Assembly (NCBI GenBank): GCA_002695025.1
Contig: NZNV01000010.1
Coordinates: 62,001 to 126,000 of the forward strand
Direction: 5' to 3'
From: Owenweeksia sp.
Lineage (GTDB): Bacteria > Bacteroidota > Bacteroidia > Flavobacteriales > Schleiferiaceae
Length of the DNA: 64,000 bases
In this document: piece by piece, positions 1 to 8,942 of the stretch
Layout of the letters: each line of letters starts with the position of its first letter
How positions within the stretch are numbered: the stretch's first letter is position 1
Position numbers and translations under genes: made by a program
The notes under the pieces: generated by a model
The model's database searches: none
Seen by the model: only the letters and a program-made list of their open reading frames with translations
Told to the model about the DNA's origin: nothing

Positions 1-1342
1 AGCCTGAAGCTGACAGGATCAGGGCCACCAGCCCTACATACATCAATACCGTTACCATGGGGATCACCAAAAGATTGGACACCAGGAATAAGGTTGGGAA
101 CTGGTGAAAGTAATAGAGGCCCAGGGGGAAGGTAGCTATTTGTGCCGCCAAAGACACCGTAGTGATGGTCCACACCTGTTTCAGCGCCCAGTTACCTGGC
201 TTCCATACAGATTCAAACTTAGGCTGTAACCATACTATACCTAATACTGCCATATAGCTAAGTTGAAATCCTACTTCAAAAAGATAGGTGGGTTTGATGA
301 TGAGCAACAGCATAGCCGAAGCCAAGAGGGTATTGTAAATGGAAGTAGGTCTTTTGAAAGTAGTACCTACCGCCACAAAGCTGAACATAGTGGCCGCCCG
401 CACCACAGAAGGCGATAGGCCGGTTAACAGAGCATAGGCCCAGAGCAAGACCAGGAGAATGAGGCTACGTAAGAGCACTCCATGGCGAAAGCGCTCCATA
501 AAAAACAGCAGGTAATAAGTGAGCATGTACACAATGCCTACGTGCAGGCCGCTTACCGCGAGAACATGTGTGGCACCCGCAGCGGAATACGCTTGCAACA
601 ACTGGTTATCAATATCGTAGCGGTAACCCAGCAAAAGTGCCTTGGTAACGGCCTTTTCATTTTCCTGTATGGGCCATTTATCAATGACCGCCAGCAAGTG
701 CTTGCGAAGCCGGGCACTCCATCCTTTCAGAGAAAACCCGTTTTGCCTCGCCAATAATTTCCAACGGCTGGAAGGCAGGTAGGCCTGCGCGTAAACAGCC
801 TGCAGGTTCAGGTAGTTCCGATAGTCAAATTCATAGGGGTTTTGAGGCCCTTCCAATGTCTTTAATTGTCCCCGGTAAAGGATCTCATCTCCGTAAGCCA
901 GCGCCTGGGAATTACTGTCCCGTTCAAAATAAAGCAAGGTTTTGCCCGAAGCCAGCATCGCTGAGTCTTCATGGATAAGGGCCAGCATCTCTGCACGGCA
1001 CTTTATGCTGCGTTCACCGTTGGTAGGTTGTTCTATCAACCTTAGATGATACGAATGTGCAGCCGGGTAAAAGCGGTAATGATCCGAAAGGTGTTGTTCA
1101 CTTTGCCAATAGCTCAGGAAGAGCCCAAGAGCCATGCAAAACAAGGCCGAAGAAACTCCAAAAGCCGTACTTTTAGTGTCTTTATAAGACCCCTGAAACA
1201 AGGTTATCCATAAAAAGACCAGCGTAGAAACACCAAAAAGCAGGAACGGAACCAAGAGCGGAACGTGGAAGAAATTAGCCCAAAGTATACCCATCGCAAA
1301 AGCGATAAATATGCGCAATAAAGGATATCTTCCGGACCCCAT
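1..1342 (-). CDS. comEC: ComEC/Rec2 family DNA uptake channel, N-terminal 447 codons (runs off window start)
   Basis: Inner-membrane channel that carries single-stranded DNA into the cytoplasm during natural transformation. The reading frame starts at the ATG complementary to 1340-1342 and stays open to base 1, so only the N-terminal part is seen. It begins with two hydrophobic segments, followed by a soluble DUF4131-like domain with the family signature NPYEFDYRNYL (about residues 170-180). The ComEC competence domain follows, with AVSGLHVGI from residue 262 and GLSPSVVRAA near residue 307, then several membrane spans. No frameshift or stop is seen. Only 35 bp separate it from the divergent gene at 1378. 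The C-terminal metallo-beta-lactamase-like part, if present, lies outside the window. Confidence 0.93.
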   Translation of the reverse strand, partial: MGSGRYPLLRIFIAFAMGILWANFFHVPLLVPFLLFGVSTLVFLWITLFQGSYKDTKSTAFGVSSALFCMALGLFLSYWQSEQHLSDHYRFYPAAHSYHLRLIEQPTNGERSIKCRAEMLALIHEDSAMLASGKTLLYFERDSNSQALAYGDEILYRGQLKTLEGPQNPYEFDYRNYLNLQAVYAQAYLPSSRWKLLARQNGFSLKGWSARLRKHLLAVIDKWPIQENEKAVTKALLLGYRYDIDNQLLQAYSAAGATHVLAVSGLHVGIVYMLTYYLLFFMERFRHGVLLRSLILLVLLWAYALLTGLSPSVVRAATMFSFVAVGTTFKRPTSIYNTLLASAMLLLIIKPTYLFEVGFQLSYMAVLGIVWLQPKFESVWKPGNWALKQVWTITTVSLAAQIATFPLGLYYFHQFPTLFLVSNLLVIPMVTVLMYVGLVALILSASG

Positions 1343-1377
1343 TTTTAATTCAAAATATACAAAAAACCAGAAAATCA

Positions 1378-2049
1378 TTGCCACGCCTATATAAAGCCAT
1401 CTTGCTCACTTTAAGCCTGGGGTGCGGCATGCTCGCCACGGCCCAGAAAAACGCTGTATCCTTTAACCTGGGCTACCATTACAACCCGGATGAGTTTTAC
1501 CTTTCGGCTGCGGAGCTGGACAGCAATTTTTCTCCGGAGCAGGGCCTACGTTTTGGGATGCGTTTCAAATACCAAAGCTTTTTCAACACCACCGCCCAAT
1601 GGGCCTGGCACCTTCAGGCGGAATACAGCTACCGCTCCATCCCTTACCAGTTCCAGACACCCTATACAGACAATCAGAAATTTTCCGGAAACCTGGAAGC
1701 CCAATACCTGGACCTGGGCCTGGGGGTGGACCAGCGTTTCTGGTTACAGGAAAAACTGCGCATTGGCTGGTCGGCCACCGCAGCCTTAGGCGTTCCTTTT
1801 CAGTCAGACACCACCACTTCCAACCGGCCTCCGCCCTATCCCTTGCGCAGGGCTACCCATTACCTGCCTTACCTGGAACTCAATGCGGTGCTGGAACGTG
1901 TGTTCAGCACTTCAGATAAAGGAGAATGGTACGTTAGTATAGAACCTACAGCGCGCTTGTACGCCCGCCCCCTGCACGAGCAGGAAACAAATAAGGGCAT
2001 TTTTACCGGTCTCGGATTTTCGTTTGGAATAGGTTACCGCGTCTATTAA
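1378..2049 (+). CDS. Exported beta-barrel-like protein of unknown function (TTG start)
   Basis: 223 residues. The N-terminus is a clear signal peptide (about residues 4-22, ending A-T-A-Q). The rest is rich in aromatic residues and alternating polar/hydrophobic stretches, with a C-terminal GLGFSFGIGYRVY that ends in an aromatic strand, as in small outer-membrane barrels. No ATG fits in frame before the signal peptide, so translation most likely starts at the TTG at 1378. It is divergent from comEC with 35 bp between the start codons. Its stop codon overlaps the stop of nadD by four bases (TTAA). I do not recognise a named family; an outer-membrane barrel of the PorT or OmpW size class is inference from composition only. 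Confidence 0.75.
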   Translation: MPRLYKAILLTLSLGCGMLATAQKNAVSFNLGYHYNPDEFYLSAAELDSNFSPEQGLRFGMRFKYQSFFNTTAQWAWHLQAEYSYRSIPYQFQTPYTDNQKFSGNLEAQYLDLGLGVDQRFWLQEKLRIGWSATAALGVPFQSDTTTSNRPPPYPLRRATHYLPYLELNAVLERVFSTSDKGEWYVSIEPTARLYARPLHEQETNKGIFTGLGFSFGIGYRVY

Positions 2050-2621
2050 CGGTAAAAGTTGCTACCATCCAGGTATTTCCAAACGGCTGGCGGAAGCATA
2101 AAGCTCACATCCTTGCCGGCTTTAATAGCGTTGCGGATATCTGTAGAAGCAATCTGCATAATGGGCGCTTCGGTGACGGTTACCTTAGGATGGGTTTTCA
2201 ACTCACCACCATCCGATTCAATGCGGGGGTATACGTAAATGGAATGGTGTTCCAGTATCCATTCGTAATTGCGCCACTTATGGAAATTCTCCAGGTTATC
2301 GGCACCCATGATAAGGGCAAAATCGCGATCCGGCCACTTTTCCGAGGCATGCGCCAGGGTAGTAGCCGTATACGAAGGTTGTGGCAAGCCGAACTCCATA
2401 TCGCTTACACGTAGCTTATAGTACTCGTCAATGGCCAGTTGCACCATATAGAGGCGTTGCCGGTCATCCAGCAGGGTATTCTTCTTTTTATGAGGATTGT
2501 GGGGGGTTACCACAAACCACACCTCTTCCAGGTCCGTGTACTCCAGCATGTGCTGGGCAATTACACAATGACCGATGTGAATGGGATTGAACGTTCCGAA
2601 GTAAAGTCCCGTTTTTTTCAT
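2046..2621 (-). CDS. nadD: Nicotinate-nucleotide adenylyltransferase NadD
   Basis: Transfers AMP from ATP to nicotinate mononucleotide to give deamido-NAD, a step in NAD synthesis in the cytosol. 191 residues, the usual length. The nucleotidyltransferase signature GTFNPIHIGH is at residues 9-18, and the second family motif is seen as IASTDIR about 35 residues before the end. The start ATG overlaps the gmk stop (ATGA), so the two are translationally coupled. The order yicC-gmk-nadD on one strand is common in Bacteroidetes. The 3' end overlaps the convergent gene at 1378 by four bases. Confidence 0.97.
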   Translation of the reverse strand: MKKTGLYFGTFNPIHIGHCVIAQHMLEYTDLEEVWFVVTPHNPHKKKNTLLDDRQRLYMVQLAIDEYYKLRVSDMEFGLPQPSYTATTLAHASEKWPDRDFALIMGADNLENFHKWRNYEWILEHHSIYVYPRIESDGGELKTHPKVTVTEAPIMQIASTDIRNAIKAGKDVSFMLPPAVWKYLDGSNFYR

Positions 2622-3190
2622 TTTTCCAGGAATGATTGCACCAGTTTTTCGGCTTCCTTCTTAGCCGTTTCCAGGTCGTTGTTCAGGAGTATATGATCAA
2701 AACGGTCCGAACGGCCGATCTCCTTGCGGGCTTTGGCCAAACGCTGGCGGATCTTGTCCTCATCATCCGTCTGGCGTCCGCGAAGGCGCCTTTCCAGTTC
2801 TTCCATGCTGGGTGGCATCACAAAAATGGCCAGGGCATTGTCTTTATAGAGGCTCTTCAGGTTAAGCCCCCCCACTACATCCATATCAAAGATCACCGTT
2901 TTACCGTGTGACCATATCCTTTCTACTTCCGAGCGGAGTGTTCCGTACATGCTCCCGGAATACACCTCTTCCCATTCAATAAACTCTCCGTTCAACACAC
3001 TTTGGCGGAAATCCTCATCGTTCAGGAAGTAATAATCCTTACCATCCACTTCCCCCCCGCGCGGGGCGCGGCTGGTTGCCGAAATACTGAACTCCAGGCC
3101 CAGCTTGCAGGTAAGGAGATGCCTCACCAGCGTGGTTTTTCCCGATCCACTGGGAGCTGAGAATATAATGACTTTACCGGGCTGGACCAT
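2618..3190 (-). CDS. gmk: Guanylate kinase
   Basis: Phosphorylates GMP to GDP with ATP, needed for GTP and (p)ppGpp pools. 190 residues. The P-loop APSGSGKTT lies at residues 12-20. The GMP-binding region SRAPRGGEVDGKDYYFL is near residues 40-57, and the lid region with its arginines (RLRGRQTDDEDKIRQRL) is in the second half. It lies between yicC (31 bp upstream) and nadD (4-bp overlap), so it is probably cotranscribed with them. Confidence 0.97.
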   Translation of the reverse strand: MVQPGKVIIFSAPSGSGKTTLVRHLLTCKLGLEFSISATSRAPRGGEVDGKDYYFLNDEDFRQSVLNGEFIEWEEVYSGSMYGTLRSEVERIWSHGKTVIFDMDVVGGLNLKSLYKDNALAIFVMPPSMEELERRLRGRQTDDEDKIRQRLAKARKEIGRSDRFDHILLNNDLETAKKEAEKLVQSFLEK

Positions 3191-3221
3191 AAGAGTGAAT
3201 GATTTTAAGAAGGGCTATGCC

Positions 3222-4091
3222 TCAGAGAATATTTAAAACCTGTTCTTTTATTTTTTCCAGTTCGTCCTTCATCTCTACCACCAGCTTTTGCATGGCCGCA
3301 TGATTGGCCTTGGAGCCCATGGTATTGATTTCACGACCCATTTCCTGGCCGATGAAACCCAACTTTTTACCAATGGGACCACCTTCATCCAACAAAGCGT
3401 GGAAGTAGTCGAGGTGGCTCTTCAGACGTACGCGTTCTTCGGTGATGTCCAGTTTTTCCAGGTAGTAGATCAATTCCTGTTCAAATCGGTTCTCATCCGG
3501 GCTTTCCTTTAATTCGGCCAGGCTGCGCTGCATCTTTTCCCGAATGCGATCCATACGCTCCTTATCGTGATCCTGCATGTTGTTCATGCGAGTTTCAATA
3601 GCCCTCAGGCGTTCCCGTAAATCCTCTTCCAGCTTTTCACCTTCAATATTGCGGAATTCCACCAATTGGATCAGGGCATCCTTAGCCACATCCTGCAAGG
3701 CCTGCCAGTCCGAATCACTGAGTGAATCATCTGCAGCCTGCATTACATCGGGCAGGTTCATCACTGCGTTAAGGATATCTCCCTGAACACCTGCTTCACC
3801 GGCAATATCTCTAAGCTGGCGGATGTATTCTGCTACCAGCTCCCGGTTGATGCTGGGTGCCTCCTCCACCCCGGTGATCTCACAGTAGAAGTTCACATCT
3901 ATCTTACCCCTTTGCAGGGCTTCCGCCACCATCTGCCGCAGGTCGCCTTCCTTTTCGCGGAAAAGGGTAGGCATCCGCATGTTGATATCGGTTTGTTTAC
4001 TGTTCAGGCTCTTTACCTCCATGGTAATTTTCTTGGCGGGTAGTTGCACTACCGCCTTACCAAAGCCTGTCATGGAATAGATCGGACTCAT
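3222..4091 (-). CDS. YicC/YloC family endoribonuclease
   Basis: 289 residues from the ATG at 4091, chosen because the protein then begins MSPIYSMTGFGKA, matching the near-universal IxSMTGF start of the family. An open frame extends upstream to 4172, but that extension overlaps the end of the EamA gene and is unlike any YicC start. The N-terminal YicC domain (about residues 1-155) and the C-terminal DUF1732 domain (last ~85 residues, with GKKLGFIGQEMGREINTMGSKA) are both present. Family members are stress-linked RNases and RNA-binding proteins; the substrate here is unknown. It follows the EamA transporter by 20 bp and precedes gmk by 31 bp. Confidence 0.93.
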   Translation of the reverse strand: MSPIYSMTGFGKAVVQLPAKKITMEVKSLNSKQTDINMRMPTLFREKEGDLRQMVAEALQRGKIDVNFYCEITGVEEAPSINRELVAEYIRQLRDIAGEAGVQGDILNAVMNLPDVMQAADDSLSDSDWQALQDVAKDALIQLVEFRNIEGEKLEEDLRERLRAIETRMNNMQDHDKERMDRIREKMQRSLAELKESPDENRFEQELIYYLEKLDITEERVRLKSHLDYFHALLDEGGPIGKKLGFIGQEMGREINTMGSKANHAAMQKLVVEMKDELEKIKEQVLNIL

Positions 4092-4111
4092 AAGCTGGCA
4101 AAAGTATAAAT

Positions 4112-5005
4112 TCAGCGCTTGTAGAACGAAACAAAGTAAACTCCAGTAAAAAGGAGCAGTGCTGCAAGGCACAGGATCAGCGTTATTTCGTCCTTACCCA
4201 TAACGATAGCCGTAAGGGCAGCAAAGAGAGGTTGGAGGTAAATATAAAAACTTACGGTGGTAGAACTCACTGTTTTCAACGCAAAAACATTCAGCAGATA
4301 GGCCAGGTAGGTGGTGCAGATCACTACAAAGCCTACTTTCCACCAGATATCCACGGGCATGGCGCCCCATTCAATATCACCAAAGTGCGGACCCCCGAAA
4401 GGCAATACCATAAACAGACCAAATAAGAATACCCAGCGGATCACGGTTATAGCCTTGTACTTTTTCATAAGGGGCTTTACCAGCACCAGGTAAACGCCAT
4501 ACGACAAGGCATTGAGCAATACCAGCACATTGCCCCATGATTTATCGGAATCCAGGATATCTGTAACCTGTCCGCCCCGGGTAATCAGGAACAAGGCTCC
4601 CATAATACCCAGCACAATCCCGAATATCCGCCCCGGCCGCAGGGACTCCTTTAATATTATGGCGGACAGCACCAGCACCAAAATAGGGTTTACCGTCATC
4701 ATTACAGCCGCGTTGATGGGTGTGGTGAGGTTGAGTCCTTCAAAAAAGAGCATCTGGTTGCAGGCTACCCCGAACATACCACACAGGGCCAGGCGGGGCA
4801 GGTCTTTACGCTTTATCCTTTCCCAACTAAAAAGGCGTGCGGTAAGCCAAAACAAGCTAGTGGCTCCAATGGCCCGTACCAGTATAAAAGTAAGCGGAGT
4901 AATATGGCCTGGCATCACATCCTTGGCAATGGAGTAGTTTAGCCCGTAGATAATCGCCACGGCCAGCAGGGCCAGGTGAGCCATTAATTTTTCCCGTTGT
5001 GACAA
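4112..5005 (-). CDS. EamA/DMT superfamily transporter
   Basis: 297 residues with about ten hydrophobic helices in two homologous halves, the layout of drug/metabolite transporters of the EamA (RhaT/YdcZ-like) type. Typical features are the first helix with IYGLNYSIAK, the end-of-half motif NPILVLVLSAIILKE, and the second-half YLQPLFAALTAI. The substrate cannot be read from sequence; amino acids or metabolites are usual exports for the family. It is the first gene of a minus-strand run ending in nadD. An internal methionine at residue 8 is an alternative start. Confidence 0.9.
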   Translation of the reverse strand: MSQREKLMAHLALLAVAIIYGLNYSIAKDVMPGHITPLTFILVRAIGATSLFWLTARLFSWERIKRKDLPRLALCGMFGVACNQMLFFEGLNLTTPINAAVMMTVNPILVLVLSAIILKESLRPGRIFGIVLGIMGALFLITRGGQVTDILDSDKSWGNVLVLLNALSYGVYLVLVKPLMKKYKAITVIRWVFLFGLFMVLPFGGPHFGDIEWGAMPVDIWWKVGFVVICTTYLAYLLNVFALKTVSSTTVSFYIYLQPLFAALTAIVMGKDEITLILCLAALLLFTGVYFVSFYKR

Positions 5006-5069
5006 GGCGTATACTTTGAGGCCGCAAATCTAACCTAATATTATAGAGCGATGTACCTGACCGATATAC

Positions 5070-5099
5070 TTTGCCACAGCCATACTATTTATAACTTTG
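5070..5099 (+). promoter_or_regulatory. Bacteroidetes-type promoter of the 5123 gene
   Basis: TTTG at 5070-5073 and TAACTTTG at 5092-5099 are separated by 18 bases, matching the Bacteroidetes sigma-A pattern TTTG-N(17-19)-TAnnTTTG. Transcription would start near 5105, leaving a leader of under 20 nt before the ATG at 5123. Confidence 0.65.
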
Positions 5100-5122
5100 G
5101 GGCTCCTTAAAACATAAAATGT

Positions 5123-6289
5123 ATGTCTGAGCACTCAAAAGATTTGAAATTCAATACACTTACCATACACGGGGGCCAGCAGCCCGATGCAGCCTACGGT
5201 TCTGTAATGCCTCCCATCTATCAAACTTCCACCTACGCCCAGTCCGAACCGGGAGGACATAAAGGGTACGAGTATTCCCGTTCCGGCAACCCTACCCGCC
5301 ATGCCCTGGAAAACAGTATTGCTGCTATTGAAGGCGGAAATTACGGAATGGCCTTTGGCAGCGGCTTGGCGGCCATTGATGCGGTGATCAAAATGCTGAA
5401 GCCGGGTGATGAAGTGGTTTCCACCAACGACTTGTACGGGGGCACCTATCGCCTGTTCCGCACCATCTTTGAACCATTGGGTATCAAGTTCCATTTCATG
5501 GCTATGGAAAAGGCCGACTCCATCAGTGCAGTGGTAAATGAAAATACACGCCTCATCTGGGTGGAAACGCCTACCAACCCCATGATGAATATCAATGACA
5601 TTAAAGGCATCAGCACTATTGCTAAAAAGCACGGTGCCCTGTTGGTAGTGGACAATACTTTTGCCACACCCTACCTGCAGCGCCCGCTGGACCTGGGAGC
5701 GGATATTGTGATGCACTCCGCTACCAAGTACCTGGGGGGGCACTCTGACGTGGTTTTAGGGCTGCTGGCCGTAAAGGATAAGGAACTGGCGGATAAACTG
5801 TACTACATCCAGAATTCCAGCGGTGCCGTATGCGGTCCTATGGATTCCTTCCTGGTACTACGTGGTATCAAGACCCTTCATGTACGCATGCAACGCCATT
5901 GTGAAAACGGAAAGGCCATTGCCCACTTCCTGAAAGGTCACGCCAAAGTGGATAAGGTGTACTGGCCCGGTTTTGAAGATCACCCCAACCACCAGGTAGC
6001 CAAAGAGCAAATGAAGGATTTTGGCGGAATGATTTCCTTTACCGTAAAAAGCGGAACCCTGGAAGATACCGTAAAGGTGGTTTCAGCTCTGAGAGTATTC
6101 ACCCTGGCCGAATCGCTGGGTGGTGTGGAATCACTGGCCGGGCATCCCGCCAGCATGACACACGCCTCCATTCCCAAAGAAGAACGCGAAAAAACGGGTG
6201 TGGTGGATTCACTGATCCGCCTGAGCGTAGGCATTGAAGATATTGATGACCTTAAGGCTGATCTGGACCAGGCTCTCAACTCACTTTAA
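5123..6289 (+). CDS. Cystathionine gamma-synthase/lyase-type PLP enzyme
   Basis: 388 residues, a full-length PLP-dependent enzyme of Cys/Met metabolism (fold type I). The PLP-binding lysine is K202 within SATKYLGGHSD, and the cofactor-ring aspartate is D177 in VVDNTFATP. The substrate loop YEYSRSGNPTRHALE is at residues 49-63. The sequence alone does not separate cystathionine gamma-synthase (methionine synthesis) from gamma-lyase (reverse transsulfuration). The gene stands alone, with its own promoter at 5070-5099 and a terminator at 6298-6324, so it is probably monocistronic. Confidence 0.92.
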   Translation: MSEHSKDLKFNTLTIHGGQQPDAAYGSVMPPIYQTSTYAQSEPGGHKGYEYSRSGNPTRHALENSIAAIEGGNYGMAFGSGLAAIDAVIKMLKPGDEVVSTNDLYGGTYRLFRTIFEPLGIKFHFMAMEKADSISAVVNENTRLIWVETPTNPMMNINDIKGISTIAKKHGALLVVDNTFATPYLQRPLDLGADIVMHSATKYLGGHSDVVLGLLAVKDKELADKLYYIQNSSGAVCGPMDSFLVLRGIKTLHVRMQRHCENGKAIAHFLKGHAKVDKVYWPGFEDHPNHQVAKEQMKDFGGMISFTVKSGTLEDTVKVVSALRVFTLAESLGGVESLAGHPASMTHASIPKEEREKTGVVDSLIRLSVGIEDIDDLKADLDQALNSL

Positions 6290-6297
6290 TTTATATC

Positions 6298-6324
6298 AAG
6301 CCTTCCCTACCGGAAGGCTTTTTT
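6298..6324 (+). terminator. Rho-independent terminator
   Basis: A nine-base stem AAGCCTTCC / GGAAGGCTT with a short loop is followed by a T run, 9 bp after the stop of the PLP enzyme gene. Confidence 0.85.
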
Positions 6325-6337
6325 AAGCACCTATACT

Positions 6338-7042
6338 ATGATCCAGTTTTTTATTACCGGCAGTAGTTCCGGCATCGGCAAGGCTCTGGCGCTGAAGGCA
6401 CTTGAAGAAGGCCATAAGGTTACCGGCATCAGCCGCAGGCATATTATTGAACACCCTAACTATCACCATCTCAGCTACGACCTGGCGGATATGGACAGCT
6501 ACCTGAAGATGAATTTCAACCGCAACCGGGAGGCCAGCAAATTGGTGCTGGTCAACAATGCAGGCTGGTTGGGAGAGGTAAAACCTACAGGCAAAATAAA
6601 CCCGGACAGCTTTAAACGGGCCTATGACATTAACCTGCTGGCGCCCTCAGTGCTTAGCAAAATGTTTGTGGACCAAACCCAGGAAACCGGGCAGGAGCGC
6701 ATGGTGATCAATATTTCCTCCGGAGCCGGAGCTTACCCCGTTCCCAGCTGGAGCTCATACTGTGCTTCCAAGGCGGCCATCAACCTCTTTACGCAAGTCC
6801 TGCAAACCGATCACCCGGATGTAAAGTGCTGTGCTATAGCCCCTGGGATTGTGGATACCGAGATGCAAGGTGAAATACGCAGGGTACAGGAACAGGATTT
6901 TCCGGATAAGCAACGCTTTATAGATTACAAGGACAAAGGAGAACTAGCCAGCCCTGAAGCAGTAGCCCAAAAAATATTTTACCTGATAACCAACCCCGGT
7001 GCTATTCCTGACGTAGTATTTTCATTAAGAGATGTATCTTAG
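6338..7042 (+). CDS. Short-chain dehydrogenase/reductase
   Basis: 234 residues, a classical SDR. The cofactor motif TGSSSGIG is at residues 7-14, NNAG at 73-76, the catalytic serine in ISS near 127-128, and the catalytic pair Y141/K145 in YCASK. An arginine pair in SRRH (32-35) after the second strand suggests NADP(H) preference (inference). After the active site, PGIVDTEMQGEIR is the usual substrate-side loop. Sepiapterin-reductase-like SDRs look similar, but the substrate cannot be assigned. It begins 14 bp after the preceding terminator. Confidence 0.9.
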   Translation: MIQFFITGSSSGIGKALALKALEEGHKVTGISRRHIIEHPNYHHLSYDLADMDSYLKMNFNRNREASKLVLVNNAGWLGEVKPTGKINPDSFKRAYDINLLAPSVLSKMFVDQTQETGQERMVINISSGAGAYPVPSWSSYCASKAAINLFTQVLQTDHPDVKCCAIAPGIVDTEMQGEIRRVQEQDFPDKQRFIDYKDKGELASPEAVAQKIFYLITNPGAIPDVVFSLRDVS

Positions 7043-7069
7043 CATCAACAACTTGGAACAATTTATACT

Positions 7070-7579
7070 ATGAAAAAATTTTGGATAGTGGCCGTTGCTG
7101 TATTGGCTTTAGCTGCATGTAAGAAAGATAAAAGTGGCTCTCAAAATACGAATCAGACAACCTATGAAGAACGTCTGGTGGGCGACTGGGACCTTACGGC
7201 CATTCACTATAAAACCGTGATCCCTAATCCAACCGGAGGAGAACCTATTAATGTGGATGACGATGGCCAGGATGTGAGTGGTGAATTCAATATTAATAAA
7301 GATCCCAACCAGGTAAACATGGATATATCCTTTACTGCGAATGTCCCCACTCCCTTTGGTGTTTTACCCGTTCCGATTAGCCAGCAAACTGCCGGCACCT
7401 GGACCGTATCTGCAGATAACTCCACCATTTACCTGGAATCCGAAGGTGAGACACTGATTTTGGAGGTAAAGAAAAACGAAGAAAACCTGCAGGTTTTTGA
7501 AAGTGTGATCCCGAACAACATCCAGGGTTTTGGCCAAATTGATGTATTAACCACCCTTACCCTGAAGCGTCAGAATTAA
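7070..7579 (+). CDS. Lipocalin-like lipoprotein of unknown function
   Basis: 169 residues. The signal peptide ends in LAAC, with the lipobox cysteine at about residue 17, so this is a lipoprotein. The mature part starts with a charged linker and then LVGDWDLTAI, the G-x-W entry typical of lipocalin-like domains in Bacteroidetes, followed by alternating beta-strand segments ending in LTTLTLKRQ. It follows the SDR by 27 bp and may be cotranscribed. Function unknown. Confidence 0.8.
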   Translation: MKKFWIVAVAVLALAACKKDKSGSQNTNQTTYEERLVGDWDLTAIHYKTVIPNPTGGEPINVDDDGQDVSGEFNINKDPNQVNMDISFTANVPTPFGVLPVPISQQTAGTWTVSADNSTIYLESEGETLILEVKKNEENLQVFESVIPNNIQGFGQIDVLTTLTLKRQN

Positions 7580-7625
7580 ACCTTTGGCAGGAGGTTTGGT
7601 CATAGAACCAAATAAATCAAGAAAA

Positions 7626-7988
7626 ATGAAAATGAAATTTTTGTTGAGCCTCCTGTTGGTAGCAGCTATCGGCAGTGGCGCCCTGGCCCAGGAAAAACAC
7701 CATGGGCGTGATGTTAACCCCGAAAAAATGGCCACCAAAATGACCGAAAAAATGGTGGCAAACCTGGGGCTGAATGATGACCAGAAGGCTAAGGTATACG
7801 AGAGCAACCTGAAGTTTGCCAAAGTGCGCAAGGAAAGCCGTAACGAAATGAAAAGTGCTGCGGACCAGCACGAAGCAGATATGAAAGGCATCCTCACCGA
7901 GGATCAGTATAAAATGTATGCTGAGCACAAGGATAAAATGAAAGATCGCATGCGCGAGAAACACGGAAAAAGGCAACAGCCTGAATAA
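7626..7988 (+). CDS. Small periplasmic Spy/CpxP-like or DUF4890-like protein
   Basis: 120 residues from the ATG at 7626; the open frame upstream to 7584 lacks the character of a leader. A signal peptide (residues 1-21, ending ALAQ) precedes a highly charged, helical mature chain with two LTxxQ-type motifs (LNDDQ and LTEDQ), as in the Spy/CpxP group of periplasmic stress proteins. The tail is rich in K, R, E and H. A role as a periplasmic chaperone or metal/stress sensor is inference. A strong terminator follows at 8010-8041. Confidence 0.8.
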   Translation: MKMKFLLSLLLVAAIGSGALAQEKHHGRDVNPEKMATKMTEKMVANLGLNDDQKAKVYESNLKFAKVRKESRNEMKSAADQHEADMKGILTEDQYKMYAEHKDKMKDRMREKHGKRQQPE

Positions 7989-8009
7989 CCCGGGTTGGAC
8001 AACCCCTTG

Positions 8010-8041
8010 AACCGCCACGTGTACACCTGGCGGTTTTTTTA
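8010..8041 (+). terminator. Rho-independent terminator
   Basis: Arms AACCGCCA and TGGCGGTT enclose a 10-base loop and lead into a run of T residues, 21 bp after the stop of the small periplasmic gene. Confidence 0.85.
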
Positions 8042-8110
8042 TGCCCTTACGCTCCATTTTCACAGCCTCTCGTAAATCCTTATTTTGCAGTTTATCTGAA
8101 ATGAAGATCT

Positions 8111-8878
8111 ATGGCCGGACACAGTAAATGGGCAAACATCAAGCATCGCAAAGGTGCGCAGGACAAAAAACGCGCAAAGATATTTACCCGCATCCTCAAG
8201 GAAATACACATTGCTGTAAAGGAGGGCCATGACCCCAGCCCGGATACCAACCCCAGGCTAAGGCTGGCGGTGCAGAACGCCAAAGGTGCCAACATACCTA
8301 AAGATACCATTGAGCGGGCCATTAAAAAGGCTTCCGGAGCGGACTCTGAAAACTATGAGAACGTAAACTACGAAGGCTATCTGCCCAATGGAGTAGCCGT
8401 TTTCATAGAAGCTTCTACCGATAACATCCAACGAACAGTGGCCAATGTGCGTTCCATTTTCAACAAAGCCGGGGGAAGCCTGGGCACCAACGGCTCCCTG
8501 GAATTTATCTTTGACCATAAAGGCATCTTTGCCCTGAACCGTGAAAACCTCGGTGAACGCAATCGCGAAGAACTGGAGCTTCAGCTTATCGAGGGCGGAG
8601 CTGAGGAAGTGGAAAAAACCGATGAGCTGTGGATCATCACCACGGCCTTTGAAGATTTTGGGCCCTTTCAGCAGCAGCTGGAACAACTGGAGCTGGAAGC
8701 ACAAAGCTCCGAACTGGAACGCATCCCCAGCTCCACCGTAAAACTTGACGTTCCCGAAGCTTTAAAAATATTGAAGGCCATTGATCGCTTTGAGGAAGAC
8801 GATGATGTACAGAACGTATTCCACAACCTGGAAATGACCGATGAGTTGGAAGCAGCATTGGACGATGAGGATAGCTGA
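8111..8878 (+). CDS. YebC/PmpR family protein (TACO1-like)
   Basis: 255 residues. The start MAGHSKWANIKHRKGAQDKKR is the family hallmark, followed by the conserved GANIPKDTIERAIKKA and a central YEGYLPNGVAVFIEA. Members were first described as DNA-binding regulators; more recent work on the family links them to relief of ribosome stalling at polyproline stretches. The chain is a little longer than E. coli YebC, with an acidic C-terminal tail. It lies between a terminator and the carboxylase gene, 64 bp upstream of the latter. Confidence 0.95.
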   Translation: MAGHSKWANIKHRKGAQDKKRAKIFTRILKEIHIAVKEGHDPSPDTNPRLRLAVQNAKGANIPKDTIERAIKKASGADSENYENVNYEGYLPNGVAVFIEASTDNIQRTVANVRSIFNKAGGSLGTNGSLEFIFDHKGIFALNRENLGERNREELELQLIEGGAEEVEKTDELWIITTAFEDFGPFQQQLEQLELEAQSSELERIPSSTVKLDVPEALKILKAIDRFEEDDDVQNVFHNLEMTDELEAALDDEDS

Positions 8879-8942
8879 GAGAAAATCATAATGTCCTAAC
8901 TTGGCGGCCTGAAATAAACACCCCTACAGATAACCCCATAGC

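Noticed and set aside
5135-5743. 202-codon minus-strand frame inside the PLP enzyme gene
   Set aside because: It is antisense to the PLP enzyme with its intact lysine and aspartate motifs; no own promoter or leader.
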